This document shows positions 26,106-38,159 of a DNA stretch of 64,000 nt, piece by piece; positions within the stretch are counted from its first letter, which is position 1; the number at the start of each line of letters is the position of its first letter. Source of the stretch: Hyperoodon ampullatus (Eukaryota; Chordata; Mammalia; Artiodactyla; Ziphiidae); assembly GCA_949752795.1 (NCBI GenBank), contig OX457064.1:41226368-41290367 (forward strand), written 5' to 3'. The notes beneath the pieces were generated by a model that was not told where the DNA came from, did no database searches, and saw only the letters and a list, made by a program, of their open reading frames with translations. Both the position numbers and the translations under genes were made by a program.

Positions 26106-27714
26106 GATTCACAGTGAGTATTAAGTGTAATTGTAAGTTTCATCACCAAGCTTTACATTTAGGTTCCAGAACCATGTTTTCTGAATTGGGTAAAGCAGCA
26201 TCGTATAGTTCAGAGCACATGATACAGCTGTTTGATCATACACCATTTAAGTGCTCCCACTGATTCAGTGACTGAGTCTTTAGTAGGTTATTTCAGTGTT
26301 CTATGGACAACTGTTTCTCCCTGATAAAACATGTAAGAAGGCCTTTATGTCACAGGGGCATCAGCCCACTGTCTTTCTTCCTTCTCTGTGAATGGTATTC
26401 CTTGAAAGGAGACAGCAGTATGTGGGACACTATGGTAGTGGTTAAGGCATTCAGTAAGTCATTTGCTATGATCATTGACACAGGCATAATGGGAAAGAAA
26501 AGTAAATCCAATTGCTAGAACAAATGTCAGGTTAGGGAGGACAAATGGCTGCAGTTGCATTATGGAAAGGGTCCAGGGATTTTAGGCTACCCTTAAGTAG
26601 CTGGCTTAGGTTCCCTTGAAGTATAGCAACATATTGGAATTCACTAATTGGTTCATTTGATGACAGTTGAATACTCCAGAGTCAGTACCTACTCTTCTTG
26701 TTGAAGATAAATTCATGTTGTTTATCCCTTCCAAAGCTTCCGACCCTACCAACGTGAACATGAGTGTTTTGAACATTCACTGGGAGTGACTAAGAAAGCA
26801 TGCTAACTGGCATTTCTTTGGAGCAATTATACTCCCAATTATGGGTCCATTCTGAGAAATTCACTTATATAAATTTTGCTTCCATCGCTAATTCTCCATT
26901 CTTATCCTTTCCGAGTCCTTAATAGTGTGAGAAATATTTGTTAGTCAGTACTATTGAATTGGTATGTCTCCCAAACTCTAAATATCTCTCTGTCCAGAAA
27001 AGGTAAACAGGACATTTTATTGTTTGAGATACTGCCCAGAGGTCAAATGGCATTCTTTTCTGTCCTCAAATTATTCCCAGTTTATTTGTACTGCCATAGC
27101 AGCCTACCGCCAGCTACTTCTGATATATCATGGAGAGGCACTGGTAAATCCGTTTTTTTATCCTTAAACAGTGAGAATGGAGAACTCCCTATGAGGGCAT
27201 AGGTATGGGTTGAAGGAGGTGTTGGGAGTATAGCCAGATTCAGAATATCTGAGTGGTGGGCCTAGGCACTTCAATTTCTTAAAAGCTCCCCAGCTGATTA
27301 TGTGCAGACAGCATGGAGAACCACTGATTTAGTAGATTAATTACTATATAATAGGTATTATAGGCCATATTGATATGCTACAATTAGAGTAACTTCCCCA
27401 TTAAATTTATAATAATTACTTTAAATTCTTAGACAAGCATTAGTTTTTTGCACCAGCAACCTATCGTGATCTTTGTGTTTCACATTTTTCAAATTTAGAA
27501 AAGAAGTGTCTCATAGGCCTAGGTTTGGCCACGTGCCTACCGCATTGTTTGGGTCATTGCCGTTGGTTTCCTTGTTTGATAGATGTACCAAAACTGTATT
27601 CAGCAGCATGTTTCCCCACAGTCAAATAAGGCAAAACCAACAGATGCTCCAAACAAGCATTCTGTCTTATATATACTAAACTTCTGATTTCTTATGTAAA
27701 GCGTATGCTCTTTT

Positions 27715-27933
27715 TTTTTTTAACATCTTTATTGGAGTATAATTGCTTTATAATGGTGTGTTAGTTTCTGCTTTATAACAAAGTGAATCAGCTATACATA
27801 TATCCCCATATCTCTTCCCTCTTGTGTCTGCCTCCCTTCCACCCTCCCTATCCCACCCCTCTAGGTGGTCACAAAGCACTGAGCTGATCTCCCTGTGCTA
27901 TGCGGCTGCTTCCCACTAGCTATCGGTTTTACA
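27715..27933 (-). mobile_element. Truncated L1 3' end with target-site duplication
   Basis: Begins with poly-T and AACATCTTTATTGGAGTATA (the antisense of the L1 tail), and ends at the 5' truncation point GCTATCGGTTTTACA. It is flanked by a perfect 13-bp direct repeat CGTATGCTCTTTT at 27702-27714 and 27934-27946. A typical dead-on-arrival L1 insertion, fairly young. Confidence 0.92.
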
Positions 27934-29143
27934 CGTATGCTCTTTTATTTGCCTATTTTCCTTTTGATTTGTCTTTTTTGTGTTCCTTTTAAAATCTTAT
28001 TGTATAAATATTATCATCATTTTATATATGTTGCAAGTGTTTTCTTCTCATTTGTTCTGTGTGCTTTCAGTTTGTATATTTTGTTCTTTTTCTTGTCCAT
28101 ATAAAATTTTCATTGCTAATTCTACACTGAATGATTTCTCAACTTTATATTTTAGAAAAACCTTTCCTCAAGCCAAAATTACTGAAATATTTTTATATCT
28201 TTTATTAATTTTTCATTTTGTTTTCAATTTCTAACCTTTAATCTTTACAGATTACATTTTTCTTAGAGATGCGTTGACAGACTAGGATGAGGTAGGCATG
28301 GAACATTTTTTTCCTTCAGATTGAAATCTAGCTGTCCCAACGAAAGCTGTTCATTTTCCACTGTTTCACCACTGATTTGATGTACTTTATATATGGTGAA
28401 ATAATATATATGTTAGACTGTTGCTGCCCTTTCCTTTGCTTCATGGATCTATTTGTTGATTCTCACTGGAGACTGTTTTATATAATGTAACTCCCTAATT
28501 ATTCTCTCAAAATTTAATGACATTTACTCTCTTCAACGTGTTGTTACTGTCTCGAGTTTTTAAAGTATGAGTTTGAATGGAATTGTATTGAATTTCTACT
28601 TTCATCTCTATAACTATGAGAATGCCCTGTTTTATATCTGATGCCAGTCCCCAGGCTGCATGCCCAGTGGTAGATGTGCACTTCTGTTAGAGAGCTGTTC
28701 CTCAGTTGTTATCCAGGAGGCAAACCCCCCAGGTAGCTCCTCTGAAATGGGACCCTGGTCAGGCTATGCTGTAATCCTTCACTTAATCCCATAGCTGACC
28801 TCACGTGTCATAACTCTTCCCATCCCTGTTTCTAGCTGTGCCATCCCTGATCCTGGGTCAACCATGGAGGCAGAGGGTGCCTTTTGCATCAGTTCCCTTT
28901 CAATGTATTGCTTTCTAAGTTGTTCTCTTCTGTAAGGTCTCTTTACTACTCTAATTTGTGATTTAATTTCATTTCTATTCCTGGTTTATTACTTTTCCAA
29001 TGCTACTATAGATACACTTTTAAAAAAATAAATATTTTATCTGCCACCCTGAGCCTGCAGTTATTCATTCTTTTAATTTCCTTTTTCCCCCATTGTTCCT
29101 CTTTACCATACCAAATTTTTAGATCTTTTTGTATGCCTCTCTT

Positions 29144-29207
29144 CTCTCGTCCTATCTTTATTCTTCTTTTCTCCTCTCTCGTCCTATCTGTATTCTTCTT
29201 TTCTAAC
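29144..29207. repeat. Tandem duplication, 2 x 32 bp
   Basis: The unit CTCTCGTCCTATCT-TATTCTTCTTTT occurs twice in direct tandem with one or two differences. Confidence 0.85.
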
Positions 29208-31209
29208 ATTTTGTTTAGATGCTTTTCTTGATGTATTGAAACTCTGCTAATCCCTAGTGTAAATTATCTAGTAAATACCCAAACTCTCTGGCCACTTCCC
29301 TTTTTATCTTTGTTTTCAATATAGAAATAGATGTTTATTTGTTTGTCTTTATTGTATCTCTTTAAATAAATTCTCTCACTCTGATAATGACTATTTAAAG
29401 ATATCTGAAACTAGAGTCTGTATCATGTAAGTTCTTTCTTCCTGATGAAGCATATTATGATATAATTGAATGAATGGTTTTTAGGTATAAATTAGTTGCA
29501 AAAATGAAATATAAAACATATATCGCTCACTGGTCTTCACAGAATGAGATTTTTTTTCCTTCACAACATTAAAATAAATATGCACATCTCTAGCTGTTAT
29601 ACCAACTGCGTATGCTAATGTGATTTATGAAAAGTTAATATCAAGGTTTTTGTATACTCGTGATATTGGTTGTTCCCTTCTGACTATCAGCTTCATGAAA
29701 GTACAGATGGCTTTTTCTCATATCATCCCTAAAATATTTAAGTAAAAAATAACAAGTATTTATTGAATTGAAAAAATATATAAGATAAATATTTTTAAAT
29801 TATGTAAATTATTTTCCAGATTGTTCAGCATAGTGAACAATCACAACAATGAATTGTTTGTGAAATAGGTGCTTTAAAAAAATCTTTGGTTTCATATACC
29901 TGAACTAAATGTAAAACATATATCATTTAAAAAATAAATTTTAACAGTCAACATACAGATTCACATATTCCAAGTATCACACATATTTCCATAGTAAAGC
30001 CTTGGAATACATTCTCCTGTTAAAATAAATTTGTAATTTAGAAAACACATAACACATTCCACAGATTTCATTACTTTCTTAATTTAAAATATCATTTTAT
30101 ATAACAAAGTTTCTACCATATTTTACTTAAATAAAAACCCTCTTGAATCAGAACTATGACATATTACATATGTCTCTTGTTATGAAATCTTGCTGTGTCA
30201 GAGAGCTGAACAAAATCCTCAAAATGCTAAGAAAATGTTCATCAAAATTCAATCCAGCTCTACTGCAAATTTCCAGGAAAAAAAAAATCGTTGCTTTGCT
30301 AATGTAAAAACAAAGCACTCAATTGACCCTTTCAATTCTAATGATTAATCATAAAATATGATGCAGATGATTTTGCAATCCCCCCCAATTAAATGTGTGA
30401 GCATAATTTTGTCTCTGCCTTGATCAGTGGAGTGACTGAGTTTGAGAAGCGATATATGCGTCTATATTAAAGATCAACATGTTAAATACAAGTAACAAAA
30501 TCTATCATGCTCCTACAGTTAATAGTCCTATAACTTCTAGCCTCATGAAAGAATTTTGGGCATTACAAGTCTATAGTCACTTTCCACAAACATCAACAAA
30601 TCGATTATTACTTTAAAAATGTTGAAAAATCTGAACTTTTGTTACTCATTTCACAGAGAAAAGAACAGCTCAAGAACAGACTATAGATCCATGTGTTTTT
30701 GTTTAGAGGTGATTTTTTATCCAAATTCCTTGAACACTCTAGAAAAATAACATTTTCTCCTAAGGTGGCTGTTGAAAATAACCAATGCATTTGTGTATAT
30801 CCTTCTACCTGTTTCTTATTTTATTCTACAAAAGTCAAGTTTCTAATAAGTATCATAAACTATTTTATTTGACTATCCTCAGTTTGCTATTATTATCTAA
30901 GCCTGCCCAGCAAGCTCCCTGGCACAACTTTACTGTCAGCTCCAGGGAGTCAAATAACAGCATCTTACTAATGAGTGAAAATAAGAAAACTCATAGCAGA
31001 TGATTATCTCAGAATCCTTTATTAATGATAATGTAGTAACATACTCCTATAATTTAATTAGAAATAATAACAGTGGACTATTGAATGTAGTCCACACTCA
31101 AACAGAATAATGATTCAACAACTAAGTAAAAGTGAAATGGTAGTTTAACAATAACAACAGCAATAAATATATATATAATAGTATTAGTAATATAAATTGA
31201 TTCAGCATA

Positions 31210-31650
31210 TGTTAATTCAATGACTACCAGGTGTCAGGAAAAAGTCTTAGCACTGCCAGTCCCCTATGAACGAAAGAAACATCACTTTCTGCCCTCATGG
31301 TCTTAGTGGAGGAAGACACACATTAAACTAATAAAATATACACATGTGAGCAGGGAAGGTAAACAGAGTGTATATTGGTAGTTAGTGTTCTGTGATGGTT
31401 ATTTTAAATAGGCTGAGCCGGGAAAGACTCACTGAGTATAGACATGAAGGAGATGAGGAAGCAAGCCATTTGGTCATCACATAGAATAACATTTAAAGCA
31501 GAGGGAGGAGCATGACTAAAAGCATCATGATGGGAGAATATTTGACACAATTGGGGAACATTAGCAAGAAGGCCAGCGTGGCTGGAGCAGAATGGACAGA
31601 GATAGCATATTAGAATACCAGTGACGGGCCAAATCACATAGGGTCTTATA
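31210..31650 (+). repeat. Old interspersed repeat, family undetermined (copy 3)
   Basis: Phrases 'CTGCCCTCATGGTCTTAGTG', 'GCAAGAAGGCCAGCGTGGCT' and 'GGCCAAATCACATAGGGTCT' match the old repeat family seen at 8700, 13990, 48625 and 58085, in + orientation. The 86-aa antisense frame at 31404-31664 falls inside it and is not a gene. Confidence 0.55.
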
Positions 31651-32396
31651 ACTACTGTGACCATAATAATTAAGTTTACCCAGGACTCTTCTGGTTTATT
31701 TCTGGTGTCCCAGCATCCAACTCAATTTAGTATTAGCATAAGAATTTTGTATTTTTAGTTTAAGTATTATTATTAATGGGTACATTATAATAAACTTGAG
31801 GGGTTTGAGAGCTAATTTGCACATCCTGCTTCTGCTGTTATCCTCTAGTCAGATGTAAGACACATACATGTCCAGTGAACACAGTTCTCACTTTAACCTA
31901 TAATCATTTCATCTAAAAAAGCAAAAAAACTTTCTCTTCCCAATCTTTCCCACATACAAGCAACAACTTCTTCTGAAATACAGTGTACAGAGAATTCAAA
32001 GACAAAAATAAATGTTCACTGAAAGACCTTGTTGGCCAACTGGTATACTTGTTATGCCAGTCCATTATGCTGTGGACTATGCCTGTCCTCTCCTTGTGAG
32101 ATGAAAATGGGAACAAATATAGCAATCAGCATTGTCAGTGGAGATGTGGGAAATCACAGGTTAGATGTACATGAAATATGTGAGGAAGAGAAAATGATCA
32201 GTCCTGCCAAGAATGTTTAATGAAATTTGAACACTCTTCCTTGGTGTCTTACAAATTAAACAGGTAGTTTATAAATATTGTGTTATATTATGCATTTTTA
32301 TTTTGCAAAAAAACTTTTCAGCAAATATATCTCAAAAATGAAAGTGCATATTAAATGAAAAATTAAGTTCTGCATTTCTATGAATTTTTGTTTTAA

Positions 32397-32560
32397 AAAG
32401 TGTTGATGATGAATACATAACTTCTATGAAATATTTATCAATCTTTACCATCAGCGATGGGAACTCTAGTGATATCACTGACCATGTGGAAACCATAAAC
32501 ACAAAAATGCTAAAGAAGCATCAGTATCTGCCTCAAATTAATAGCGAATTCTCTGCTTGA
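32397..32560 (+). other. Short coding-like open frame of unknown origin
   Basis: About 54 codons without a stop, reading SVDDEYITSMKYLSIFTISD and onward with a mixed, non-repetitive composition, ending TGA after NSEFSA. It is preceded by a T-rich stretch and AAAAAG, which weakly resembles an acceptor, but no donor follows because the frame ends in a stop. It may be a fragment of a processed pseudogene, an unused terminal exon, or chance. No family is recognised. Confidence 0.2.
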
Positions 32561-34289
32561 AGGCAATCATTTAAACTGCAGAGAATTCCTTTGTATAACA
32601 CTCTTTTAAGCATGATTTTTCATTTAGATCAAATGTGACTTTTAAATTAATGTGCATTTTCAATTTCAAGTTTTCTTATGTGTGTTGTAAGTGAAGTAAT
32701 AGTTGTTAAGATGTTGGTCCACTAGCAAAAGAAGAACTTTAAAAAGATCAAGTAATGCCGTTTTTACACTAGAGTGATCAGAATGTTTTAAAAAGAAAAT
32801 TCATTTATTGCAGTAATGATTTGAGTGCATGCAACTTGTGGACCCCCAATCAAGTTTTTGGAAGTTCATTTGGATGATGGTAAAACATTTGACATTATTG
32901 ATCATGTTATCACAGACTCAGTTAAAAAGTTCTGCACTTAAGATTCAATTATTTGTTCCTATGGTGATAATTGGAATACAGAGTTTGGTGGAGCACATCA
33001 TCATGACAAAAATATGTGTTTTACTAATGTAAGAAACATACAGATAAAAGTATATGCTTTGCATTGATTTTGGTATGCACATAATTCATAATTGCTTTCA
33101 AAGACACTTTAATAGTCTGTGACTTACAATGAAGGCTTTAATTGTCAAGTTGTATGCATGTGCACATGCACACACACACATTCACAAATTATTCAGTCAT
33201 CCTCTTATTGATCCTACAGGTGCTAATGGACCTTTTGGGAAAAAAAAAGTAAGACTCAAGTCTTAGGTCACTGAAGTAATGAAGTCTTTAACATTTCTAC
33301 GGATAATACTATACCAAGTAGACTTTTTCAAATTACGCCCTGCTCTTCCATTTAAAACTCTAAAACTCAAGAAGCATGAAAGTTTAAGGCAATTTGATAT
33401 AGAGACAATCAGCTTATAGAAATCTACAATTTGATCTCATCTTTTTATCTCTTCATAAATATGTTATTCAAAATTGTTCATATGAAAAGCCAATAAATGG
33501 AAAAATTTTAAGTATATCAAGCTAATTAATTATTATGTTTTTATTCTAGATCATATGATGTCATATCTGTGAGCTATCTTAAATTTCCAGTTTGTTGTGA
33601 TTTCTAATTTTAAATAACTATTTATATATTCATATATTACATTTATATATTTATATATAATTTATCTAAACCTAAATTTATATACATTTTTTGCATATTT
33701 TTTCTTAAAGAGGGTTTCAGATTTTTCTAAACATCACATTCCACAAAACCAGTATTCATCCCTGATCCTAATTTATCAATCAGAGGCCATGGCAAGTAAA
33801 TTATTTTAACTTATTTTCCTTACTCCTACCCTTATGAACACACTGATATTCATACCCATCCTGACTTCCTTCCCTCTCACTGGATGAGGCATCTCTCCTC
33901 CTAAATAAGGTGTATTCAACTTCTGTTCTGGGTCCCTGTTCCTGTTGGTTCTTTGATACTTAATTTATTATTCCCACCCTCTTATTATTACGTCTTGAGC
34001 TGTTCCTATTCTACTGGCTTTTTAGCTCAAGTATGTAATCCCTTTTTAACATATGACTACTCTGTATTAAAATGATTTGGATTAGTTTATGAAAACATGT
34101 GCGATGATGAAAGTGTTATAATAATCACAAATTACAACAGGAATGGATAAAGGATAGAGGTTCAAGACCAAAAGGAAAACAGAAAAACAATTCCCAGTTC
34201 ATTGCGGAGTTGCAAAAACATGAGCAGCATGTGAAATTGAGGATACTCTCATTTTTAATTTCACAAATCTCTATGGAAATGTATAGCTA

Positions 34290-34640
34290 CTTACCTTCTC
34301 AACTCTTTTGTCTCTTCACAACTACATTCTTAATAAAATGGGCTATTCTTTCACTTTTCCATCTCCTCTTCAGTGCAGTTGGGGTTTTGACTTTACTCTC
34401 TACTGACATTGCTATTGTCACTGATAAATTGCTAAGTGTTAAGTCACGTAGCTTTAGCTGTTTTCACCTATCTTAAAAGTCTCATCTCCCTGGATATTAG
34501 AAAATCAATGTCTCCTATCTCTGAGGTGCTGCTTATTATATATCTGGATACATTCTCCTTAGTCACTTCTTTTAATATCATTTTTTCTTAGAATTTCACA
34601 CTCAGAACTTCGTTCATTTCATGTATATATGCTTTCTTAA
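34290..34640 (+). repeat. L2 ORF remnant
   Basis: The text around 'CTCTACTGACATTGCTATTG', 'TCACTGATAAATTGCTAAGT' and 'TTAGAATTTCACACTCAGAA' follows the L2 reverse transcriptase region in + orientation, strongly diverged. It appears to continue after the L1 insertions at 36280. Confidence 0.5.
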
Positions 34641-34659
34641 TTTTATAATAATAATAGTT

Positions 34660-34822
34660 ATATGTTGGTTGTATGCTAGGGAATATGCAAAATACTATCA
34701 CTTTATGAGTTAAGCATTTTCTTCATTTGCCAATAAGGAAACTCATGATCAGGGAGCTTAAGATTTGCTCAAGGTTTTAGACTCATAAAAGAGCAAATCC
34801 ATGTCTGTTGTACTGCAACATG
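34660..34822 (-). repeat. MIR SINE remnant
   Basis: Reverse MIR landmarks 'GTATGCTAGGGAATATGCAA', 'CCAATAAGGAAACTCATGAT' and 'TTGCTCAAGGTTTTAGACTC' in order. Confidence 0.6.
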
Positions 34823-34823
34823 A

Positions 34824-35485
34824 TTTTTTTTTTTAATTTATTGAAGAATAGTTGATTTACAATGTTGTGTTAGTTTCTGGTATACAGCAAAGTGATTCAG
34901 TTTTATATATATATATATATATATGGTTTGCATTTGCTAATCCCAAACTCCCAATCAATCCCTCTCCCTCCCCCTTGGCAACCACAAGTCTGTTCTCTAT
35001 GTCTGTGAGTCTGTTTCTGTTTCATAGGTAAGTTCATTTGTGTTGTAATTTAGATTCCACATATAAGTGATATCATATGGTATTCGTCTTTCTCTTTCTG
35101 ACTTACCTCATTTAGTATGAGAATCTGTAGGTGCATCCATGTTGCTGCAAATGGTATTATCTCATTCTTTTTTATGGTGGAGTAGTATTCCATTGTATAT
35201 ATGTACCACATCTTCTTTATCCATTCCTCCGTCGATGCACCTTTAGGTTGTTTCCATGTCTTGGCTATTGTAAATAGAGCTGCTATAAACATAGGGGTGC
35301 ATGTATCTTTTCAAATTATAGTTTTGTCCAGATATATGCCCAGGAGTGTGATTGCTGGATCATATGGCAATTCTATTTTTAGTTTTTTGAGGTACTTGCA
35401 TACTGTTTTCCACAGTGGCTGTACCACTTTACATTCCCACCAACAGTGTAGGAGAGTTCCCTTTTCTCCACTCTCTCTCCAGCAC
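34824..35485 (-). mobile_element. 5'-truncated L1, antisense (copy A of a tandem pair)
   Basis: Poly-T at left, then the antisense L1 3'UTR with an internal (TA)n (34905-34924), then the C-terminal part of ORF2p on the minus strand. The frames at 35311-35535 and 35050-35292 are in the same frame, separated by one stop and six codons. Recognisable ORF2p pieces are [20 protein letters not shown] and [20 protein letters not shown]. It ends abruptly at CTCTCCAGCAC, where a second L1 begins. Relatively recent for an L1 fossil. Confidence 0.88.
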
Positions 35486-36155
35486 TTTTTTTTATATTGG
35501 AATGTCATTTTTTTACAATGTTGTGTTAGTTTCAAATGTACAACAAAGTGCTTCAGTTATACATATACATATATCCTTTTTCAGATTCTTTTCCCATATA
35601 GGTTATTACAGAATATTGAGTAGAGTTCCCTGTGCTATACAGTAGGTCCTTGTTGGTTATCTATTTTATATATAGTAGTGTGTATATATTAATCTCAACC
35701 TCCTAATTTATCCATCCCCCCACACCTTTCCCCTTTAGTAACCATAAGTTTGTTTTCTAAGTCTGTGAGTCTGTTTCTGTTTTGTAAATAAGTTTATTCA
35801 TATCATTTATTTTAGATTCCACATATAAGTAATACCATATGATATTTGTCTTTCTCTGATTTACTTCACTTAGTATGATAATCTCTAGGTCCATCCATGT
35901 AGCTGCAAATGTCATGATTTCATTCTTTTTTATGGCTGAGTAATATTCTATTGTATATATGTACCATATCTTCTTTATCTATTCCTCTGTCAGTGGACAT
36001 TTAGGTTGCTTTCATGTCTTGACTATTGTAAATACTGCTGCAGTGAACATTGGGGTGCAGGTATCTTTCCAAATTATGGTCTTCTCTGGATATATGCCCA
36101 GGAGTGGGATTGCTAGATCATATAGTAGCCCTATTTTTAGTTGTTTAAGGAACCT
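35486..36155 (-). mobile_element. 5'-truncated L1, antisense (copy B of a tandem pair)
   Basis: Starts with a T-run and TTTACAATGTTGTGTTAGTT, then repeats the same 3'UTR and ORF2 end order as copy A (for example TTTTATGGCTGAGTAATATT against TTTTATGGTGGAGTAGTATT). It is more diverged from the usual L1 text than copy A and is truncated near TTTAAGGAACC. The 107-aa + strand frame inside is antisense to ORF2 and not a gene. Confidence 0.87.
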
Positions 36156-36279
36156 TATGGTTTCCTTTGCTGCAACACAACTCTGTGTTCCTTCTTCTTA
36201 TTCTCTTTTCATGATTTTGATCAAGTGTACACGGATTGCTTCCGACTATCTTCTTCCATCTCAGATTTCTCTGTCCATG

Positions 36280-36660
36280 TAGGTTTATTTGACTACTTAG
36301 TCTACATTTCCATGTAAATGTCCCATAGGTATCTCAAATTTCACATTCTAATACTAAATTCATTTTCTCACCCTTTTCTAAACCTGTTCACTAGCTTTAT
36401 TCACTAACTTGATGAATGGAAAGATCATTCACTTTCCCATCCCCTCTGACAATGCATGTATTCTCCTCCAGTTATTCTGCATTAACTGTTTTCAAAACAT
36501 TCCATAGCAATGTGAATCAGATGTTTTCTTGTCTGCCTTCTCAATTAAGATACCTGATGGCAAGGACTCTTATCTTGCTTTTGAGTCTGTGGACTCTAAC
36601 CCAGTTCCTGATACACAGTTGTAGTTAATAAATGCATATTAAATAAGCGAATTGATGCAG
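36280..36660 (+). repeat. L2 3' portion
   Basis: 'TGTCCCATAGGTATCTCAAA' and 'CTAATACTAAATTCATTTTC', followed by an end like 'ACCCAGTTCCTGATACACAG' and 'TTAATAAATGCATATTAAAT', follow the L2 3' end. Probably the same L2 as at 34290, split by the two L1 copies. Confidence 0.65.
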
Positions 36661-36770
36661 GTGCTATATCATTCATAAAATTAGTTTTCTAGGTATATGG
36701 ATTTTCCATGAAATGTATCTCTCTTAGGCATAGCTATTCTTTTGTATTTGATTCGAGTCAAAGTAATTTT

Positions 36771-36974
36771 TTTTTTTTTTTTGTGGTACGCAGGCCTCTC
36801 ACTGTTGTGGCCTCTCCCGTTGCGGAGCACAGGCTCCGGACGCACAGGCTCAGCGGCCATGGCTCACGGGCCCAGACGCTCCGCGGCATGTGGGATCTTC
36901 CCAGACTGGGGCACGAACCCGTGTCCCCTGCATTGGCAGGCAGACTCTCAACCACTGTGCCACCAGGGAAGCCC
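36771..36974 (-). mobile_element. CHR-2-type SINE with target-site duplication
   Basis: Reverse orientation: T-run, GTGGTACGCAGGCCTCTCAC, ending CCACCAGGGAAGCCC. A perfect 12-bp duplication CAAAGTAATTTT flanks it at 36759-36770 and 36975-36986. The 94-aa frames on the + strand and the 65-aa frame on the minus strand are SINE shadows. Confidence 0.95.
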
Positions 36975-37901
36975 CAAAGTAATTTTTTTTAATAGATGTC
37001 TAGATGTATTTCCTAATTCAAAATAACTTCTTACTTCACATTCTAAAATTAACTTGGTGGAATGATCTGATGCATATAAAATAAAATTCACTAAGTATTC
37101 CTTTGTTTTTATTCACTCAAAAATGACTTGAAAGCATTTGATACTCATTTTAACACGTTAATTTTCCCAAAATTATGTGCACCAGTCAAAAAAGGAACAA
37201 ATATTTGGATTACTTTACAGACCTTATTTACTGACTTCTTTCTATTTTGTATTACACTAAGGAGAATATTGAAGTTATTTAATGACATAGCATCATAGGT
37301 TTCCCAAGAGTAAATATTCACTCATGTTTCTGTCTCTCATCTCTTTTTGTCATTTTTCTCTGCCTCTCTCTCTTTTTCTTCTAAAATACACATATGCATA
37401 CGAGATGTTTTTGAGATTTCCAGAGATAAAGAAATTAATGTTTCAATTATTAATGGCTCATTGGGATATATATTTTCTCAAATACTCTGAAAGTTTTTCT
37501 GAATATGATGAGAACAGCATTAAATTTTATTGGGTTCATAATGATGAGTCCAAATAACATTTTGTTTATAACCATTCCACTGTTTACATTAAATGCCCCC
37601 CCAAATCAGTATAAATTCATCTTTCATACAATATCCTCAAAAGACTAGCCACATTTGTTGAAAGAGGTGAACTTCCTTATTTACCTAAACTTTGTAATTT
37701 ATTGGTAAAATAGATACAAGATGGGAGGACATAGTTATAATTTGTTTTACTTTAAGCTGAAATGATGGGAAAGGTACATTACAGTTGATGAGTCATCACT
37801 TTGAAGCTGACATTATCAAAATCCACAGAAAAAGACGGCATATACCCCCCCCCCTTTTAAAATATATAACATAGAGAAACTTTGAGGGACATAATTGCTT
37901 C

Positions 37902-38159
37902 ATGCATAGATTTTGTCAGATTGGCTGCAGCAGCAGTAATAATATCAGTGACACCAAGGTATGTATAGATACAGTTTGGGTATTAGAAAACGAGTTGGAA
38001 GGTATTAAGAATTGGTTTTCTAGACCAAAAAAAAAAAGGTTAATAAGCAATAGCAACATCACTGACCAGAAAATTCTGCCTGATTTTAGTGAGACAGTTG
38101 TGAAGCCAAATAATCCTATAACTGTAAGAATAATATACAACTGTGTACATAAGGTATGA
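37902..38159 (+). other. Open frame of 85 codons, no recognised family
   Basis: Reads from ATG to TGA with an ordinary amino-acid mix (Cys-rich start, basic KKKR in the middle). The KKKR comes from an A-rich run, and no splice or upstream context supports it. The antisense strand also has a 97-codon frame, so low stop density may be the only reason for it. I treat it as unproven. Confidence 0.15.

Noticed and set aside
35201..35623. 140-codon open frame on the + strand
   Set aside because: It is antisense to a recognisable L1 ORF2 end and crosses the junction of two L1 copies, so it is a shadow of the L1 sequence.
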